Positions 43,367-53,900 of a stretch of DNA of 64,000 bases are shown here, one piece after another; within the stretch, counting starts at the first letter, position 1, and every line of letters begins with the position of its first letter. The notes below the pieces were generated by a model. The model was not told where the DNA came from. It was given only the letters and a program-made list of their open reading frames with translations, and made no database searches. The stretch comes from Streptomyces sp. NRRL WC-3618. Lineage in GTDB: Bacteria > Actinomycetota > Actinomycetes > Streptomycetales > Streptomycetaceae. The stretch is from positions 19,644-83,643 of the forward strand of contig NZ_LGDW01000155.1 of the NCBI RefSeq assembly GCF_001280005.1. The letters run 5' to 3'. The translations under genes were made by a program, and so were the position numbers.

Positions 43367-44107
43367 TCAGACGCTGGACGGGCTGGAAGAGCGTCGTCGT
43401 ACGAGATAGACAGCCGCACCCGCCACCACGACCACGGCGGCCACGACGCCGATCCAGACCCCGGCGGACATCCCCCCGTCGTCGCTCGCCGCCTCGGCCG
43501 ACGCGGAAGCCGACGGCTCCGTGGCCTCGGCGGTGGGCGTCGGCGACACGGACGGCGACGGCGACGGCGACTCCGACGCCGTCTCGCTCGGGGACGGGCT
43601 GACCGGCTTCGCGCCCGGCGCGGCCGCCTTCAGCTTGAGCACCGGAGCCGGCTGCTCACTGCTCTCGTCCAGCTCGATCCAGCGGTCGATCTTGCCGTCG
43701 CTGTAGGTCTGCAGCGACTTGAAGGCGAGCTCCTTCACATCGGGGAGCTGCCGTACGACGACCGAGTACTCGGCGTTCACGCCGGCCTTCAGAGCCGGGC
43801 CCTTGATCGTGTAGCCGTCGTCGGCGGCCGTGAACTTCCAGCCCTTGGGGCCCTCGCCGTAGGTCACGTCGCCGGGCGCGATGCCCTTGGGCAGGATCAC
43901 CCGGACCGCGGCTATCCCGGCGGTGTCCGACTCCGCCTCCGCGTCGAAGGAGATCTCGACGTTCTCGGCGAGAGCCTGGGCCTTGGCGGACTCGACCTCC
44001 ACGTGGGCGGAAGCCGGACCGGCGGTGAGAAGGAGAACGGCGCCGGAAGCGGCGGCCGCGAGGGCCAGGCGCCGTGCGGTGACGTACTGGGTGGGGGCAG
44101 TGAACAT
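43367..44107 (-). CDS. YcnI-family (DUF1775) copper-type surface protein
   Basis: Protein of 246 aa. The signal peptide is cut after ASA so that the mature chain begins with HVEVES; the new N-terminal His is the copper ligand of the YcnI brace. The domain (about 36-165) includes FTAADDGYTIKGPALKAGVNAEYSVVV, and a Trp follows in RWIELDE. A long Pro/Ser/Glu linker leads to one C-terminal membrane helix and an Arg-rich end. It probably handles copper at the cell surface. The membrane protein upstream (72 nt) is likely co-transcribed. Confidence 0.85.
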   Translation of the reverse strand: MFTAPTQYVTARRLALAAAASGAVLLLTAGPASAHVEVESAKAQALAENVEISFDAEAESDTAGIAAVRVILPKGIAPGDVTYGEGPKGWKFTAADDGYTIKGPALKAGVNAEYSVVVRQLPDVKELAFKSLQTYSDGKIDRWIELDESSEQPAPVLKLKAAAPGAKPVSPSPSETASESPSPSPSVSPTPTAEATEPSASASAEAASDDGGMSAGVWIGVVAAVVVVAGAAVYLVRRRSSSPSSV

Positions 44108-44178
44108 GGGTGTCTCCGGGTCTTTCCGGGCGTGCGGTGGCACGGAACGGCCGTCTGTGACGGGCCGTGCCGGCGGGG

Positions 44179-44844
44179 TCAGTTGGCGAGAGCGGGCCCA
44201 GCTGAGGGGGGACCTCGCCGTACCAGCACGTCTGCGAGGAGCGCCCCCCTGAGCGGTGGCGGCTCCGTCCGGCGCGGGCGGCGCACCCGCGATCCGCGTC
44301 CCGTGGGCACCGGCAGGCCGTCGAGCAGGGCCCGTACGGTCGCGATCCGCGTCCGTACCGCGTCGACGGCGCCGGTCAGACCGCGCGCCAGCGACCAGCA
44401 GGCCGCGTCCGCGCGGTGCAGCAGCACGGCGACGAGTACGGCGGCCACGGCGTGGAGGACGGTCATGGCAGCCGAGTCGTGCAGCCGCTCGGGCGGCCAG
44501 GTCCCGTGGGCGGGCATCGCATGACGTGCGTGCGTGCCCATGTCCACGGCCGTGGCCGTCAGTTGGCGTCGCGAGTGCGTGGCCGACAGCCACACATGCA
44601 GACCCGTCTGCGCCGCCGCGCTCGTCAGCACCACGGCGGCAAGCGAACGCGGGCGCCTGGTTCCGCCCAGCCCCACGGCGAACAGCAGCACCGCCGCCGC
44701 GCCGCTCGACCGCCACGGAGCCGGGCCCTCGGCGACCAGGTGATGCGCGCTGACCCCGAGCACCGTACCGACGACGGCGAAGACCGCGGCCCGGAACACG
44801 GGCAGCGGCGCGGAGCGCGTCGTCGGCGTACGGAGCATGGTCAT
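44179..44844 (-). CDS. Hypothetical integral membrane protein with His-containing loop
   Basis: Protein of 221 aa (ATG at 44844; an ATG at 44865 is also possible, but neither has a perfect RBS). About four helices: AAVFAVVGTVLGVSAHHLVA, AAAVLLFAVGLGG, LAAVVLTSAAAQTGLHVWLSA, MTVLHAVAAVLVAVLLHRADA. A loop with HARHAMPAHGTWPPERLHD suggests metal contact. The cytoplasmic Arg-rich tail is not conserved-looking. Its place before the ycnI-like gene suggests a part in copper handling. Confidence 0.65.
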   Translation of the reverse strand: MTMLRTPTTRSAPLPVFRAAVFAVVGTVLGVSAHHLVAEGPAPWRSSGAAAVLLFAVGLGGTRRPRSLAAVVLTSAAAQTGLHVWLSATHSRRQLTATAVDMGTHARHAMPAHGTWPPERLHDSAAMTVLHAVAAVLVAVLLHRADAACWSLARGLTGAVDAVRTRIATVRALLDGLPVPTGRGSRVRRPRRTEPPPLRGALLADVLVRRGPPSAGPALAN

Positions 44845-45192
44845 GACCCGCCCATCATCAACCATGCGGCGGCCGAGGAGGGACCGGGGCCCAGGATAAG
44901 TACCCCATGGGCAGACGGGATTGTGCACGCCGGGGCCGAGACGGCGGGTACGGATCCCCAACGGCGTGCCGGGCAGGGCGAGCTGGAGGCGCTGGTCCTG
45001 CCGGCGCCAACCCGTTCTCGAGCCCGGCGCTGCGGCAGCCGCTGGACCGTCGCGTACGCCATCGGCAAGGCGGCCCTCGCGTCCCGGGGCGCACCCGTGG
45101 CCACGAGGGCCGGAACCCCGCACCGGGTGGCGGCCCTGCTCGGCCCGGCACCCGCGCCGTGCGGCCGGCGCCGAGCGGCTCAGCACCGTTTC
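44845..45192. other. Intergenic region without a recognised gene
   Basis: About 350 bases between two leftward transcription units. Several frames stay open through composition, but none shows a start signal plus a family motif. I saw no strong terminator for the meaB operon; sequence content looks like degraded coding DNA on either strand and could be a remnant. Confidence 0.4.
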
Positions 45193-46170
45193 TCAGCCGC
45201 TGCCGAATGCCTTAAGGATGCGCTCGGCCGCCAGCGTGGCCGTCAACTCGCCCTCCCGTACCTGCTGTTCGAGGTCGGGTGTGACAGCGCGTACCGCTTC
45301 GTCGGCGTGCAGGCGGCCCAGGAGTTCGTCGCGGACCATCGTCCACGTCCAGTCGACCTGCTGGTCCCGGCGTTTGGCGGTGAGGCGGCCGGTCGAGTCG
45401 AGCAGGGTGCGATGCTGTTCGAGACGGTCCCAGACGGTGTCCAGGCCGGTCGACTCGCGGGCGCTGCACGTCAGTACGGGCGGTGTCCAGGCCATGTCCT
45501 TGCCGTGCATCAGCCGCAGGGCGCCCGCCAACTCCCGTGCGGCGGACTGGGCGTCGCGCTCGTGCGGGCCGTCCGCCTTGTTGACGGCGAGTACGTCGGC
45601 CAGCTCCAGGACGCCCTTCTTGATGCCCTGCAACTGGTCGCCGGTGCGGGCCAGCGTCAGCAGCAGGAACGAGTCGACCATGTTGGCGACGGCGGTCTCG
45701 GACTGGCCGACGCCGACCGTCTCCACCAGCACCACGTCGTAGCCCGCCGCCTCCATGACGACGATCGACTCGCGGGTCGCCTTGGCGACCCCGCCGAGGG
45801 TGCCGGCCGTGGGGGAGGGCCGGATGAAGGCCGCCGGGTCCACCGCCAGGCGCTCCATCCGGGTCTTGTCGCCCAGGATCGAGCCGCCGGTACGGCTGGA
45901 CGACGGGTCGACGGCGAGGACCGCCACCCGGTGCCCGAGCCCGGTCAGCATCGTGCCGAACGCGTCGATGAACGTCGACTTCCCGACCCCCGGCACCCCG
46001 CTGACCCCGATCCGCCGGGCCCGGCCGCTGTGCGGGAGCAGCTCGGTCAGCAACTCCTGCGCCAGCGCCCGGTGCTGGGGCCGGGTCGACTCGACGAGGG
46101 TGATGGCCCGCGCCACGATCGCCCGTTTCCCGCCGAGTACGCCCTTGACGTACGTGTCGAGATCGATCAC
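45193..46170 (-). CDS. meaB: Methylmalonyl-CoA mutase-associated GTPase MeaB
   Basis: Protein of 325 aa. G3E-family P-loop GTPase: Walker A GVPGVGKS (58-65), [24 protein letters not shown] and the guanine motif NKAD. MeaB loads and protects the adenosylcobalamin-dependent mutase. Its GTG overlaps the mutB stop (GTGA), so it is translationally coupled as the third gene of the operon. Confidence 0.93.
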   Translation of the reverse strand: MIDLDTYVKGVLGGKRAIVARAITLVESTRPQHRALAQELLTELLPHSGRARRIGVSGVPGVGKSTFIDAFGTMLTGLGHRVAVLAVDPSSSRTGGSILGDKTRMERLAVDPAAFIRPSPTAGTLGGVAKATRESIVVMEAAGYDVVLVETVGVGQSETAVANMVDSFLLLTLARTGDQLQGIKKGVLELADVLAVNKADGPHERDAQSAARELAGALRLMHGKDMAWTPPVLTCSARESTGLDTVWDRLEQHRTLLDSTGRLTAKRRDQQVDWTWTMVRDELLGRLHADEAVRAVTPDLEQQVREGELTATLAAERILKAFGSG

Positions 46171-48341
46171 AGGTCGTGCCCGAGGTCGGCCGAGAGCCGC
46201 TGGACGAGGTCGTGCGCCGCGTCCGGGATCACCGTCCCCGGCGGGAACACGGCCGCCGCACCCATCTCCAGCAGGGTCGGCACGTCCTGCGGCGGGATGA
46301 CCCCACCGACGACGATCATGATGTCCTCCCGTCCCTCGGCGGCCAGCTCCTCGCGCAGCGCCGGTACGAGGGTGAGGTGCCCGGCGGCCAGCGAGGACAC
46401 CCCGACGATGTGGACGTCCGCCTCCACCGCCTGCCGGGCGACCTCGCCGGGGGTCTGGAACAGCGGGCCGACGTCGACGTCGAAACCGAGATCAGCGAAG
46501 GCGGTGGCGATCACCTTCTGGCCGCGGTCGTGGCCGTCCTGGCCCATCTTGGCGACCAGGATGCGCGGCCGGCGCCCCTCGGCCTCCTCGAAGGCGTCCA
46601 CCAGCGCCCGGGTGCGGTCGACGGACGGGGACTCGCCTGCTTCGTTGCGGTACACCCCGGCGATCGTACGGATCTGGCCCGCGTGGCGCCCGTACACCTT
46701 CTCCAGCGCGTCCGAGATCTCCCCGACCGTGGCCTTCGCGCGGGCGGCGTTCACCGCCAGCTCCAGCAGGTTGCCCTCACCGCCCGCCGCCCGGGTCAGC
46801 GCGTCCAGCGAGTCCTGGCAGGCCCGTTCGTCGCGCTCCGCGCGCAGCCGCCGCAGCTTCTCGATCTGCTGGGTGCGTACGGAGGAGTTGTCGACCTTGA
46901 GGACGTCGATCTGCTCGTCGGTCTCCACACGGTACTTGTTGACGCCGATGACGGGCTGGCGTCCGGAGTCGATGCGCGCCTGGGTGCGCGCCGCGGCCTC
47001 CTCGATGCGCAGCTTCGGAATGCCCGCGTCGATGGCCTTGGCCATGCCGCCCGCCGCCTCGACCTCCTCGATGTGCTGCCAGGCACGGCGCGCGAGGTCG
47101 TACGTCAGCTTCTCCACGTACGCGCTGCCGCCCCACGGGTCGATGACCCGGGTCGTGCCCGACTCCTGCTGGATCAGCAGCTGGGTGTTGCGGGCGATGC
47201 GCGCCGAGAAGTCGGTGGGCAGCGCGAGCGCCTCGTCGAGGGCGTTGGTGTGCAGCGACTGGGTGTGGCCCTGCGTCGCCGCCATCGCCTCCACGGCCGT
47301 ACGCGTCACGTTGTTGAACACGTCCTGCGCCGTCAGCGACCACCCGGAGGTCTGCGAATGGGTGCGCAGGGAAAGGGACTTGGCGTTCTGCGGGTCGAAC
47401 TGCCGGACCAGCTTGGCCCACAGCAGACGTGCCGCGCGCAACTTGGCGATCTCCATGAAGAAGTTCATGCCGATCGCCCAGAAGAAGGAGAGCCGGGGCG
47501 CGAACGCGTCGACGTCCAGGCCCGCTTCACGGCCCGCCCGGATGTACTCGACGCCGTCCGCGAGCGTGTACGCCAGCTCCAGATCGGCTGTCGCACCCGC
47601 CTCCTGGATGTGATAGCCGGAGATCGAGATGGAGTTGTAGCGGGGCATCCGCTGCGAGGTGTACGCGAAGATGTCGGAGATGATCCGCATCGACGGCTTC
47701 GGTGGATAGATGTAGGTGTTGCGGACCATGAACTCCTTGAGGATGTCGTTCTGGATGGTTCCCGCCAACTTCTCGGGCGCGACGCCCTGTTCCTCCGCCG
47801 CCACGATGTACAGCGCGAGAACGGGCAGTACCGCGCCGTTCATCGTCATGGACACGGTCATTTTGTCGAGGGGGATGCCATCGAAGAGCTGCCGCATGTC
47901 GTAGATCGAGTCGATCGCGACGCCCGCCATGCCGACGTCACCGGTCACCCGCGGATGATCGCTGTCGTAACCCCGGTGCGTGGGCAGGTCGAAGGCGACC
48001 GACAGGCCCTTCTGACCGGCCGCGAGATTGCGCCGGTAGAAGGCGTTGGACTCCTCGGCGGTGGAGAAACCCGCGTACTGGCGGATCGTCCAGGGCTGGT
48101 TGACGTACATCGTCGGGTACGGGCCGCGCAGATAGGGCGCAGCGCCCGGGTACGTCTCCAGGAAGTCCAGGCCCTCCAGGTCACGGCCCGTGTAGAGCGG
48201 CTTGACCGCGATGCCCTCCGGGGTCTCCCAGAAGGTCCCGTCCGATCCGGTGGCCGCCTTGACGGCCGTACGCCAGTCGTCGGCACCGGCGTTGGCGGTC
48301 GGGGTCCCCAGGTCGATTCCGGAGAAGTCGGGGATTCCCAT
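46167..48341 (-). CDS. mutB: Methylmalonyl-CoA mutase large (catalytic) subunit
   Basis: Protein of 724 aa, full length. The N-terminal TIM barrel binds CoA ([55 protein letters not shown]). The C-terminal cobalamin domain has the DxHxxG motif DGHDRG with the cobalt-ligand His604. It converts (R)-methylmalonyl-CoA and succinyl-CoA, feeding propionyl-CoA use and polyketide extender supply. The start overlaps the mutA stop (ATGA). Substrate-specific Tyr in the barrel supports mutase rather than isobutyryl-CoA mutase. Confidence 0.95.
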   Translation of the reverse strand: MGIPDFSGIDLGTPTANAGADDWRTAVKAATGSDGTFWETPEGIAVKPLYTGRDLEGLDFLETYPGAAPYLRGPYPTMYVNQPWTIRQYAGFSTAEESNAFYRRNLAAGQKGLSVAFDLPTHRGYDSDHPRVTGDVGMAGVAIDSIYDMRQLFDGIPLDKMTVSMTMNGAVLPVLALYIVAAEEQGVAPEKLAGTIQNDILKEFMVRNTYIYPPKPSMRIISDIFAYTSQRMPRYNSISISGYHIQEAGATADLELAYTLADGVEYIRAGREAGLDVDAFAPRLSFFWAIGMNFFMEIAKLRAARLLWAKLVRQFDPQNAKSLSLRTHSQTSGWSLTAQDVFNNVTRTAVEAMAATQGHTQSLHTNALDEALALPTDFSARIARNTQLLIQQESGTTRVIDPWGGSAYVEKLTYDLARRAWQHIEEVEAAGGMAKAIDAGIPKLRIEEAAARTQARIDSGRQPVIGVNKYRVETDEQIDVLKVDNSSVRTQQIEKLRRLRAERDERACQDSLDALTRAAGGEGNLLELAVNAARAKATVGEISDALEKVYGRHAGQIRTIAGVYRNEAGESPSVDRTRALVDAFEEAEGRRPRILVAKMGQDGHDRGQKVIATAFADLGFDVDVGPLFQTPGEVARQAVEADVHIVGVSSLAAGHLTLVPALREELAAEGREDIMIVVGGVIPPQDVPTLLEMGAAAVFPPGTVIPDAAHDLVQRLSADLGHDL

Positions 48342-50149
48342 CAGGACGCTCCCATACGGTCGAGGGTGGCGGAGAGCACGGCTACGGCGTCGCAGCCCGC
48401 GAAGACGTACGCGTCGACGTCCGTGTACTGCCCGGGACGGCCGGCGAGGAACACGTGCGAGGCGCCGGCGGCCTTCAGTTCCGCCGCCACGGTCGCCGCC
48501 CGCTCCTCGTACAGCGTGTCACTGGAGCAGAGGCAGACCTCGGTGGCGCCGCTCTCCTCGAAGGTGCCCGCCGTGACGGGCTCGATGCCGCCCGCCTGGA
48601 AGAGGTTCGAGACGAAGGTGGTCCGCGCACTGTGCGCGGCGGCCGGGCCGATGGCCGCCAGATAGACGCGCGGTCGGGTTCCGGTGGCGGCGAGGTGGGC
48701 GTCGGAGCGGGCGCGCAGCGCCTCGTACGCCTCGTCGCGCCGCACTCGGGGGAGCCCTCCGGGCGGCGGCTCGGGCGCGGGCTCGCGTTCCACGGGGCGC
48801 TCGGCGAGATTCGGGAACTCGCTGACACCGGTGACGGGTTCGCGCCGCTTGGCCAGCCTGGCGGAGCGGGCCGCCCAGGTGGCGGCCAGCGCCTCCCCCA
48901 CGCTCCCGGCACGAAGGGCGGCGGCCTGGCCACCCAGCTCCTCGATCCACTGGAAGAACTCCCAGCCCGCGTGGGCGAGTTCGTCGGTGAGCCGCTCCAC
49001 GTACCAGGAGCCGCCCGCCGGGTCGATCACCCGCGCGAGATGCGACTCCTCGACCAGGATCGTCGAGGTGTTGCGGGCGATCCGGCGCGCGAACGCGTCC
49101 GGCAGGCCCAGCGCGTGGTCGAAGGGGAGGACGGTGACCGAGTCGGCGCCGCCGACCCCGGCGGCCAGCGTGGCGACCGTCGTACGCAGCATGTTCACCC
49201 ACGGGTCGCGGCGCGACATCATCACCGGCGAGGTCACCGCGTGCTGCACCTGTGCCCCGGCCGCCGGCGCCCCGCACACCTCGGCGACCCGCGCCCACAG
49301 CCGCCGCGCCGCGCGCAGCTTGGCGATCGTGAGGAACTGATCGGCGGTGGCCGCGTACCGGAACTCCAGCTGCGCACAAGCCTGTTCGACGGACAGCCCC
49401 GCTTCGGTCAGCTCCCGCAGGTAGGCGACCCCGGTCGCCAGGGACGCCCCCAGCTCCTGCGCGGCCGACCCGCCGGCCTCGTGGTACGGCAGCGCGTCCA
49501 CGGTCAGCGCGCGCAGCCCCGGGTACTCCTCCGCGCACAGCCGCGCCAGCGCGACGACCGGCGCGAAGTCCAACTCCTTACCCGTACGGGCCTCGTGGCC
49601 CAGCGGATCGCCGCCGAGGTTGCCGCGCGCCGCCTCCCTGGCGACGCCCCGCTCCTCGCACAGCCGCAGCAACTCCCGTGCCGCCGACTCGACTTCCTGT
49701 CCGGCGTCCAGGACGACGGGTGCCAGGTCGAGATACACACCGTCGAGGGCCTGGGCGAGCGACGACACCGGGATCGCGTCCGGGCCGACGGTCAGCCAGA
49801 GCGAGGAGACACCGTTCTCCAGGTCCGCGAGCACCGCGTCGCCGACGAGCGTCGCGTGCCGCTGCCGTACGTCCCAGCCTCCGGCGGTGTTCCCCTCGGG
49901 CCGACCGCCGCGCACGAAGGGGGCGAAACCGGGGAATCCTGGGTCGGGAGCGTCGTCGTGCGCCGTGTACAGGGGGCGGGTGGTGAGCCCGTCCTCCAGC
50001 GCGGTGGACAGCGCGTCCTCCGCCGTCGCGGCGGAGACCTCCTTGCGCGCTTTGCGCAGGACGCCTTCCACCAGGCGCTGCCACTGCTCATGGGTCGTGG
50101 AAGAGAACTCGGCGGCCAGTGAGAGCCCGTCGTGGGGCAGGACTGTCAT
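48341..50149 (-). CDS. mutA: Methylmalonyl-CoA mutase small subunit
   Basis: Protein of 602 aa, homologous to MutB but lacking the cobalamin DxHxxG motif, as expected for the non-catalytic partner. Recognisable stretches are [88 protein letters not shown]. It is the first gene of the operon. TAGCAT lies 6 nt before the ATG and no RBS is seen, so the mRNA is probably leaderless. Confidence 0.93.
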   Translation of the reverse strand: MTVLPHDGLSLAAEFSSTTHEQWQRLVEGVLRKARKEVSAATAEDALSTALEDGLTTRPLYTAHDDAPDPGFPGFAPFVRGGRPEGNTAGGWDVRQRHATLVGDAVLADLENGVSSLWLTVGPDAIPVSSLAQALDGVYLDLAPVVLDAGQEVESAARELLRLCEERGVAREAARGNLGGDPLGHEARTGKELDFAPVVALARLCAEEYPGLRALTVDALPYHEAGGSAAQELGASLATGVAYLRELTEAGLSVEQACAQLEFRYAATADQFLTIAKLRAARRLWARVAEVCGAPAAGAQVQHAVTSPVMMSRRDPWVNMLRTTVATLAAGVGGADSVTVLPFDHALGLPDAFARRIARNTSTILVEESHLARVIDPAGGSWYVERLTDELAHAGWEFFQWIEELGGQAAALRAGSVGEALAATWAARSARLAKRREPVTGVSEFPNLAERPVEREPAPEPPPGGLPRVRRDEAYEALRARSDAHLAATGTRPRVYLAAIGPAAAHSARTTFVSNLFQAGGIEPVTAGTFEESGATEVCLCSSDTLYEERAATVAAELKAAGASHVFLAGRPGQYTDVDAYVFAGCDAVAVLSATLDRMGAS

Positions 50150-50155
50150 GTCCGG

Positions 50156-50161
50156 ATGCTA
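50156..50161 (-). promoter_or_regulatory. -10 box of the mut operon
   Basis: TAGCAT on the minus strand ends 6 nt before the mutA ATG at 50149. Confidence 0.5.
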
Positions 50162-50361
50162 GGGCAGAGATGTCCGGCGACAGCAGAGCTCCAGCCTGTG
50201 ACCTTGACCTCGGCTGAAATGTGACCTCGGCCTCACGTTGATCTACAGCCTCGGCAGGGGGTGGGGGAGGCCCGTTCAGGGGGTGGGGCGGAGGCTTTTC
50301 CGGGGCCGTTGTCAGTGGTGCCCCCTAGGCTCCTGCTGACTGATCGAAAGGCGGGACCACC

Positions 50362-50937
50362 ATGGAAGACCTGACGGGGATCGAGGCGTTGCGGCAGCTG
50401 CTGCCGCCGCCTTCGGGCGCGGGCGAGAAAATCGACTGGCAGGCGGCGGAGGCTCGGTGGGGCACCGCGTTTCCCCGGGACTACATGGCCTTCATGGCTG
50501 TGTACGGCGTCGGCGACCTCGGCACGGAGGAGGACCCCGATCAGGTCGGTGTCCTCTCGCCGTTTCCCACCGGGGGCTACGAGTTCTCCCCCCAGGACTT
50601 CGAGGACGAGACGGGTAACGCCCGTCTGACCTGGGAGGAGGAGGGCCCCGATCAGGACGACCTCGACCTCGACCCGGAGCACATCCTCGCCTGGGGCGGC
50701 AGCGACAGCGCCGACATCTTCTGCTGGCTGACCAGCGATCCGGACCCCGAGAATTGGCCTGTTCTGCTCTTCGCCCGGCATGGCTCGGTGACCTGCGAGG
50801 TCGTCCCGTGCGGCATGGCCGAGTTCCTGCGCAGGCTCCTCGCGAACGAACACGCCTCGTACAAAATCGACTTCACGCCCGCTCCGCGCTTCGTGCACTG
50901 GCGCACGAAGCGCGGATTCCCGGCACCGGCCCAATAA
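50362..50937 (+). CDS. SMI1/KNR4 (SUKH) domain protein
   Basis: Protein of 191 aa. SUKH fold pattern: EARWGTAFPRDYMAFMAVYGVGDL, then acidic strands and ILAWGGSDSADIFCWLT, ending with WPVLLFARHGSVTCEVVPCGMAEFLRRLL. Such proteins are often immunity proteins against contact toxins, but in Streptomyces many stand alone, as here (no toxin gene nearby). Cytoplasmic and acidic. Confidence 0.82.
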   Translation: MEDLTGIEALRQLLPPPSGAGEKIDWQAAEARWGTAFPRDYMAFMAVYGVGDLGTEEDPDQVGVLSPFPTGGYEFSPQDFEDETGNARLTWEEEGPDQDDLDLDPEHILAWGGSDSADIFCWLTSDPDPENWPVLLFARHGSVTCEVVPCGMAEFLRRLLANEHASYKIDFTPAPRFVHWRTKRGFPAPAQ

Positions 50938-50969
50938 ACCGGTGGCGGTGGGTGTCGACGCGCGCGACC

Positions 50970-51590
50970 ATGCCCCCCATGGAATCGCGCGCGCACGACA
51001 ACGAAACAACGGCGACTCGCTGGACGGTCGCGACCGTCTACTCCGACATGTGGGTCGACCCGGACGACGACCCGCGCGAGACCGACACGGAGATCGTCGA
51101 CGAACGCGGCACGCTGGTCGAAGGCCTGCGCCACTACCGCCTCACCGTGGAGATGAAGTGCGCCGGTCTGGACGCCGAACAACTGGCCCGGCGCTCCGTG
51201 CCGCCGTCCACGATGTCCCTGCTCGGGCTGGTACGGCACCTGACCGAGGACGAACGGCACTTTCGCCGGGTCATGGCCGGCGAGGACGCACCCAAGCTGT
51301 ACCGCACCGACGACGACCGTGACGGCGACTGGAACGGCGCGGTCGCCGATCCGCAGGTCGTGGAGGACGCCTGGCGGCACTGGCGGGAAGAATGCCGGCT
51401 CACCGACCAATTCATCGCGGGCGTCGCCGACTTCGGCACCACGAACGCGGGCTTCTCCGACTTCGGCGCCGAGCACGGCGGGGAGATCCAGCTCCGCGAT
51501 CTCCTGGCGGCGCATGTCAACGAGTACGCGCGGCACTGCGGCCACGCCGACCTCCTGCGCGAGTGCGTCGACGGCCGAGTAGGCCAGTGA
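50970..51590 (+). CDS. DinB/DUF664 family protein
   Basis: Protein of about 206 aa (an ATG at 50979 is equally possible; neither has a good RBS). Four-helix DinB fold: LVEGLRHYRLTVEMKCAGLDAEQLARRSVPPSTMSLLGLVRHLTEDERHFRRVM, then LLAAHVNEYARHCGHADLLREC. Three His in the right helices fit the metal site of mycothiol- or bacillithiol-dependent transferases. The substrate is unknown. The stop lies at the first unit of a tandem repeat. Confidence 0.8.
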   Translation: MPPMESRAHDNETTATRWTVATVYSDMWVDPDDDPRETDTEIVDERGTLVEGLRHYRLTVEMKCAGLDAEQLARRSVPPSTMSLLGLVRHLTEDERHFRRVMAGEDAPKLYRTDDDRDGDWNGAVADPQVVEDAWRHWREECRLTDQFIAGVADFGTTNAGFSDFGAEHGGEIQLRDLLAAHVNEYARHCGHADLLRECVDGRVGQ

Positions 51591-51637
51591 CTGGCTTACT
51601 GGCTGACCGGCTGACCGGCTGACCGGCTGACCGGCGA
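51590..51637. repeat. Six tandem 8-bp units
   Basis: ACTGGCTT, ACTGGCTG, then ACCGGCTG three times and ACCGGCGA in direct order, right after the DinB stop codon. Slippage-prone short repeat with no coding role. Confidence 0.8.
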
Positions 51638-51744
51638 TCGGGGGGATCAGGGGATCGGGACAACAACCTGTCGCGCCACCGATGAGTTTTCGCCCGAGGA
51701 GCGGTCGAAAGAGGTGACAGCGTTCCCGCCCCAGGAGGTACTCC

Positions 51745-52227
51745 ATGACCACCGACGGATTCACCACGTGTCTCTGGTTCGACGGCCAGGCCGAGGAAGC
51801 CGCCCATTTCTACGTCTCGCTCTTCAAGAACTCCAAGCTCGGCAAAATCGGCTACTACAACGAGGCCGGCCCCGCCCCCGCCGGCGGTGTGATGGCCGTC
51901 GACTTCGTGGCCAACGGCCAGAAGTTCGTCGCCCTGAACGGCGGCCCGCAGTTCAAGTTCACCGAGGCCGTCTCCTTCCAGATCTACTGCGCGGACCAGG
52001 AAGAGGTCGACCACTACTGGACCAAGCTCACCGAGGACGGCGGCGAGGGCGGCCCCTGCGGTTGGCTCAAGGACAAGTACGGACTGTCCTGGCAGGTCAT
52101 CCCGGACGGCCTGATCGAGATGATCAGCGACCCCGACCCGGAGAAGGCCGTCCGTACCAGCAAGGCCATGTTCGCGATGGGCAAGCTGGACATCGCCGCC
52201 CTGAAGAAGGCGTACGCGGGGGAGTAG
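51745..52227 (+). CDS. VOC-superfamily protein (PhnB-like)
   Basis: Protein of 160 aa, single glyoxalase-fold domain with the PhnB/3-dmu-9_3-mt pattern FTTCLWFDGQAEEAAHFYVSLFKNSKLG at the start and GPCGWLKDKYGLSWQVIP near residue 110. Cytoplasmic; function unknown in this subgroup. The ATG is preceded by CCCAGGAGGTACTCC, a strong RBS. It ends at a convergent terminator. Confidence 0.83.
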   Translation: MTTDGFTTCLWFDGQAEEAAHFYVSLFKNSKLGKIGYYNEAGPAPAGGVMAVDFVANGQKFVALNGGPQFKFTEAVSFQIYCADQEEVDHYWTKLTEDGGEGGPCGWLKDKYGLSWQVIPDGLIEMISDPDPEKAVRTSKAMFAMGKLDIAALKKAYAGE

Positions 52228-52247
52228 GGACGAACCCGGTCCGTGCC

Positions 52248-52271
52248 GAGCCGCCCCGTCCCGGGCGGCTC
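52248..52271. terminator. Bidirectional terminator
   Basis: GAGCCGCCC (52248-52256) pairs perfectly with GGGCGGCTC (52263-52271) across a 6-nt loop, between the convergent VOC and phosphotransferase genes. Confidence 0.7.
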
Positions 52272-52282
52272 AGGCCGGTTGG

Positions 52283-53167
52283 TCACTCGGCCAGGATCTC
52301 CCTGATCACATGCCGGGAGTTCGCCGCGAGCACCGGATTCGTCTCCCAGTAGTACGGCAGCTGGATCAACGAGATCGACAGCGCCCAGCCTCGCCCACGC
52401 GCCCACTCCGCGTCGTCGGCGCCCACAGCCTCCCGGAAGGTGCCCCGAACCCCGGCGGGCAGCAGATTCCAGGCCACGATCAGATCGACGGCCGGATCGC
52501 CGACGCCGACACAGCCGAAGTCGATCACGGCACTCAGCCGCCCCTCGCTGACCAGCACGTTGCCCGGTGACAGATCCGCGTGCGCCCAGACCGGCGGGCC
52601 GCTGTGCTCCGGCGCCCGCAGAGCCTCCTCCCACCGGGCCGTCACCGCCTGCGTGTCCACCGCCCCGGTCAACTGGGCGAGGGCCGTGCGCGTCTCCGTG
52701 TCCCGTGCCGAGAGCGGAACGGCCCGGGCGTGGGCCGGCCCGTTCCCGGCGTCGACCCGGCGCAGCGCACGGATGAAACCGGCGAGTTCCCTGGCCAGCG
52801 TCTCGGGCGCTTCGAGGGCGTCGACCGCCGGATTGCGCCCGTCCAGCCAGCCGTACACGGACCAGGGCCACGGAAACTCCTCGTCGGCGCCGCCCCGCCC
52901 GAGAGGCTCGGGCACCGCGACCGGTAGCCGCGGCTCCAGCAGGGACAGCCAGCGCCGCTCGTGCTCGATGCTCCCCACCGCACGGGGATGCCGGGGCAGT
53001 CGGACCACCAGGTCACCGCCGAGCCGGAACATGGCGTTCTCGGTCCCGGCGGACGCCAGCCGCTCCACCGGCAGCCGGGCCCACTCGGGAAACTGCCGGG
53101 CGATCAGGTTCCGGACCAGCGGGGCGTCGATCTCCACCTCGTCCGCATGCATCTTCAGGGCGCACAT
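52283..53167 (-). CDS. Aminoglycoside phosphotransferase-family kinase
   Basis: Protein of 294 aa. APH fold: ASAGTENAMFRLGGDLVVRLPRHP (nucleotide loop and Lys/Arg), the catalytic loop HADLSPGNVLV (Asp base) and the metal motif DFGCVGVGDPAVDL. This group includes antibiotic kinases and many small-molecule kinases; no resistance can be inferred. Start ATG at 53167 chosen; another ATG 15 bases on is possible. Confidence 0.83.
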   Translation of the reverse strand: MCALKMHADEVEIDAPLVRNLIARQFPEWARLPVERLASAGTENAMFRLGGDLVVRLPRHPRAVGSIEHERRWLSLLEPRLPVAVPEPLGRGGADEEFPWPWSVYGWLDGRNPAVDALEAPETLARELAGFIRALRRVDAGNGPAHARAVPLSARDTETRTALAQLTGAVDTQAVTARWEEALRAPEHSGPPVWAHADLSPGNVLVSEGRLSAVIDFGCVGVGDPAVDLIVAWNLLPAGVRGTFREAVGADDAEWARGRGWALSISLIQLPYYWETNPVLAANSRHVIREILAE

Positions 53168-53264
53168 GGGACCATCCCAGCCGCCCAAGGGCCCGCGGTC
53201 CAGCGAATTTCGACGGCACGGCGCGGGGTCGTCCCATGCGAACGCCCCGCGGCCGGCGCTCAGT

Positions 53265-53900
53265 TCACGGCGTCATTCCGTTGGTGCACGCGGCACCGGG
53301 CTCGGGCGTCTGCGCACCCTGGACGTACTTGTCGAGGAACTTGGCGACCCTCGGGTCCGACGCCCTGTCCACCTTGAGCTGGTGCTCCCAGGCACTCAGC
53401 ACGATCGGCGACGACTGGTCCTCGTACGGACTCATGAAGGTGTACGACGTGTTGGTCACCTTCTCGGCGAGCGTCTTGACGTCCGCCTTGGCCGCCTTGT
53501 CGTTGTACGTGATCCAGACCGCGCCGTGTTCGAGGCCGTGCACCGCGTTCTCGTTGGGGACCGCCTTGGTGTAGACCTGCCGGTCGCAGTTCACCCACAC
53601 CTGGTTGTGGTCGCCGCCCACGGGCGGGCTCATCTTGTAGGTGACGGGCGTGGTGACATGGTTCTGAGTGAGCTTGGACCAGCTCTTCACGCCGGATATC
53701 GGCGCCGCCTTCGCCTCTTCCTTCTCCTGCGCGGAGTCGAAGAGATACCAGCCGCCGCCGGCCAGGCCGACGAGTATGACGGCGGTCGCGCCGAGCGTGA
53801 GCAGCCGCATACGGCGCTCCCGGGCCTGCTCGACCTTGCGCAGTTCTTCCATGTGGGCGCGGCGGGCCGCGGTCTTCGCCTTGGCGTTGGATGTACCCAT
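53265..53900 (-). CDS. DUF3105 membrane-anchored protein
   Basis: Protein of 211 aa. A basic cytoplasmic N-terminus (1-32) leads to one helix (about 33-50) and an outer DUF3105 domain with PPVGGDHNQVWVNCDRQVY, NAVHGLEHGAVWITY and YEDQSSPIVLSAWEHQL. The His/Cys sites of these motifs suggest metal binding, and DUF3105 is often found with copper genes. AAGGA lies 7 nt before the ATG. The upstream His-rich protein gene (125 nt) may be in the same unit. Confidence 0.82.
   Translation of the reverse strand: MGTSNAKAKTAARRAHMEELRKVEQARERRMRLLTLGATAVILVGLAGGGWYLFDSAQEKEEAKAAPISGVKSWSKLTQNHVTTPVTYKMSPPVGGDHNQVWVNCDRQVYTKAVPNENAVHGLEHGAVWITYNDKAAKADVKTLAEKVTNTSYTFMSPYEDQSSPIVLSAWEHQLKVDRASDPRVAKFLDKYVQGAQTPEPGAACTNGMTP

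Noticed and set aside
44907..45215. Possible small gene in the 350-base gap before meaB
   Set aside because: No RBS, Arg/Gly/Pro-rich translation, no motif, and its end overlaps meaB antisense.
44416..47613. A 1065-codon plus-strand frame across the meaB/mutB region
   Set aside because: It is antisense to genes with complete catalytic motifs and has no start signal; composition only.
52283..53167. Calling the APH-fold gene an aminoglycoside resistance gene
   Set aside because: Only the general kinase motifs are present; no antibiotic cluster lies nearby.
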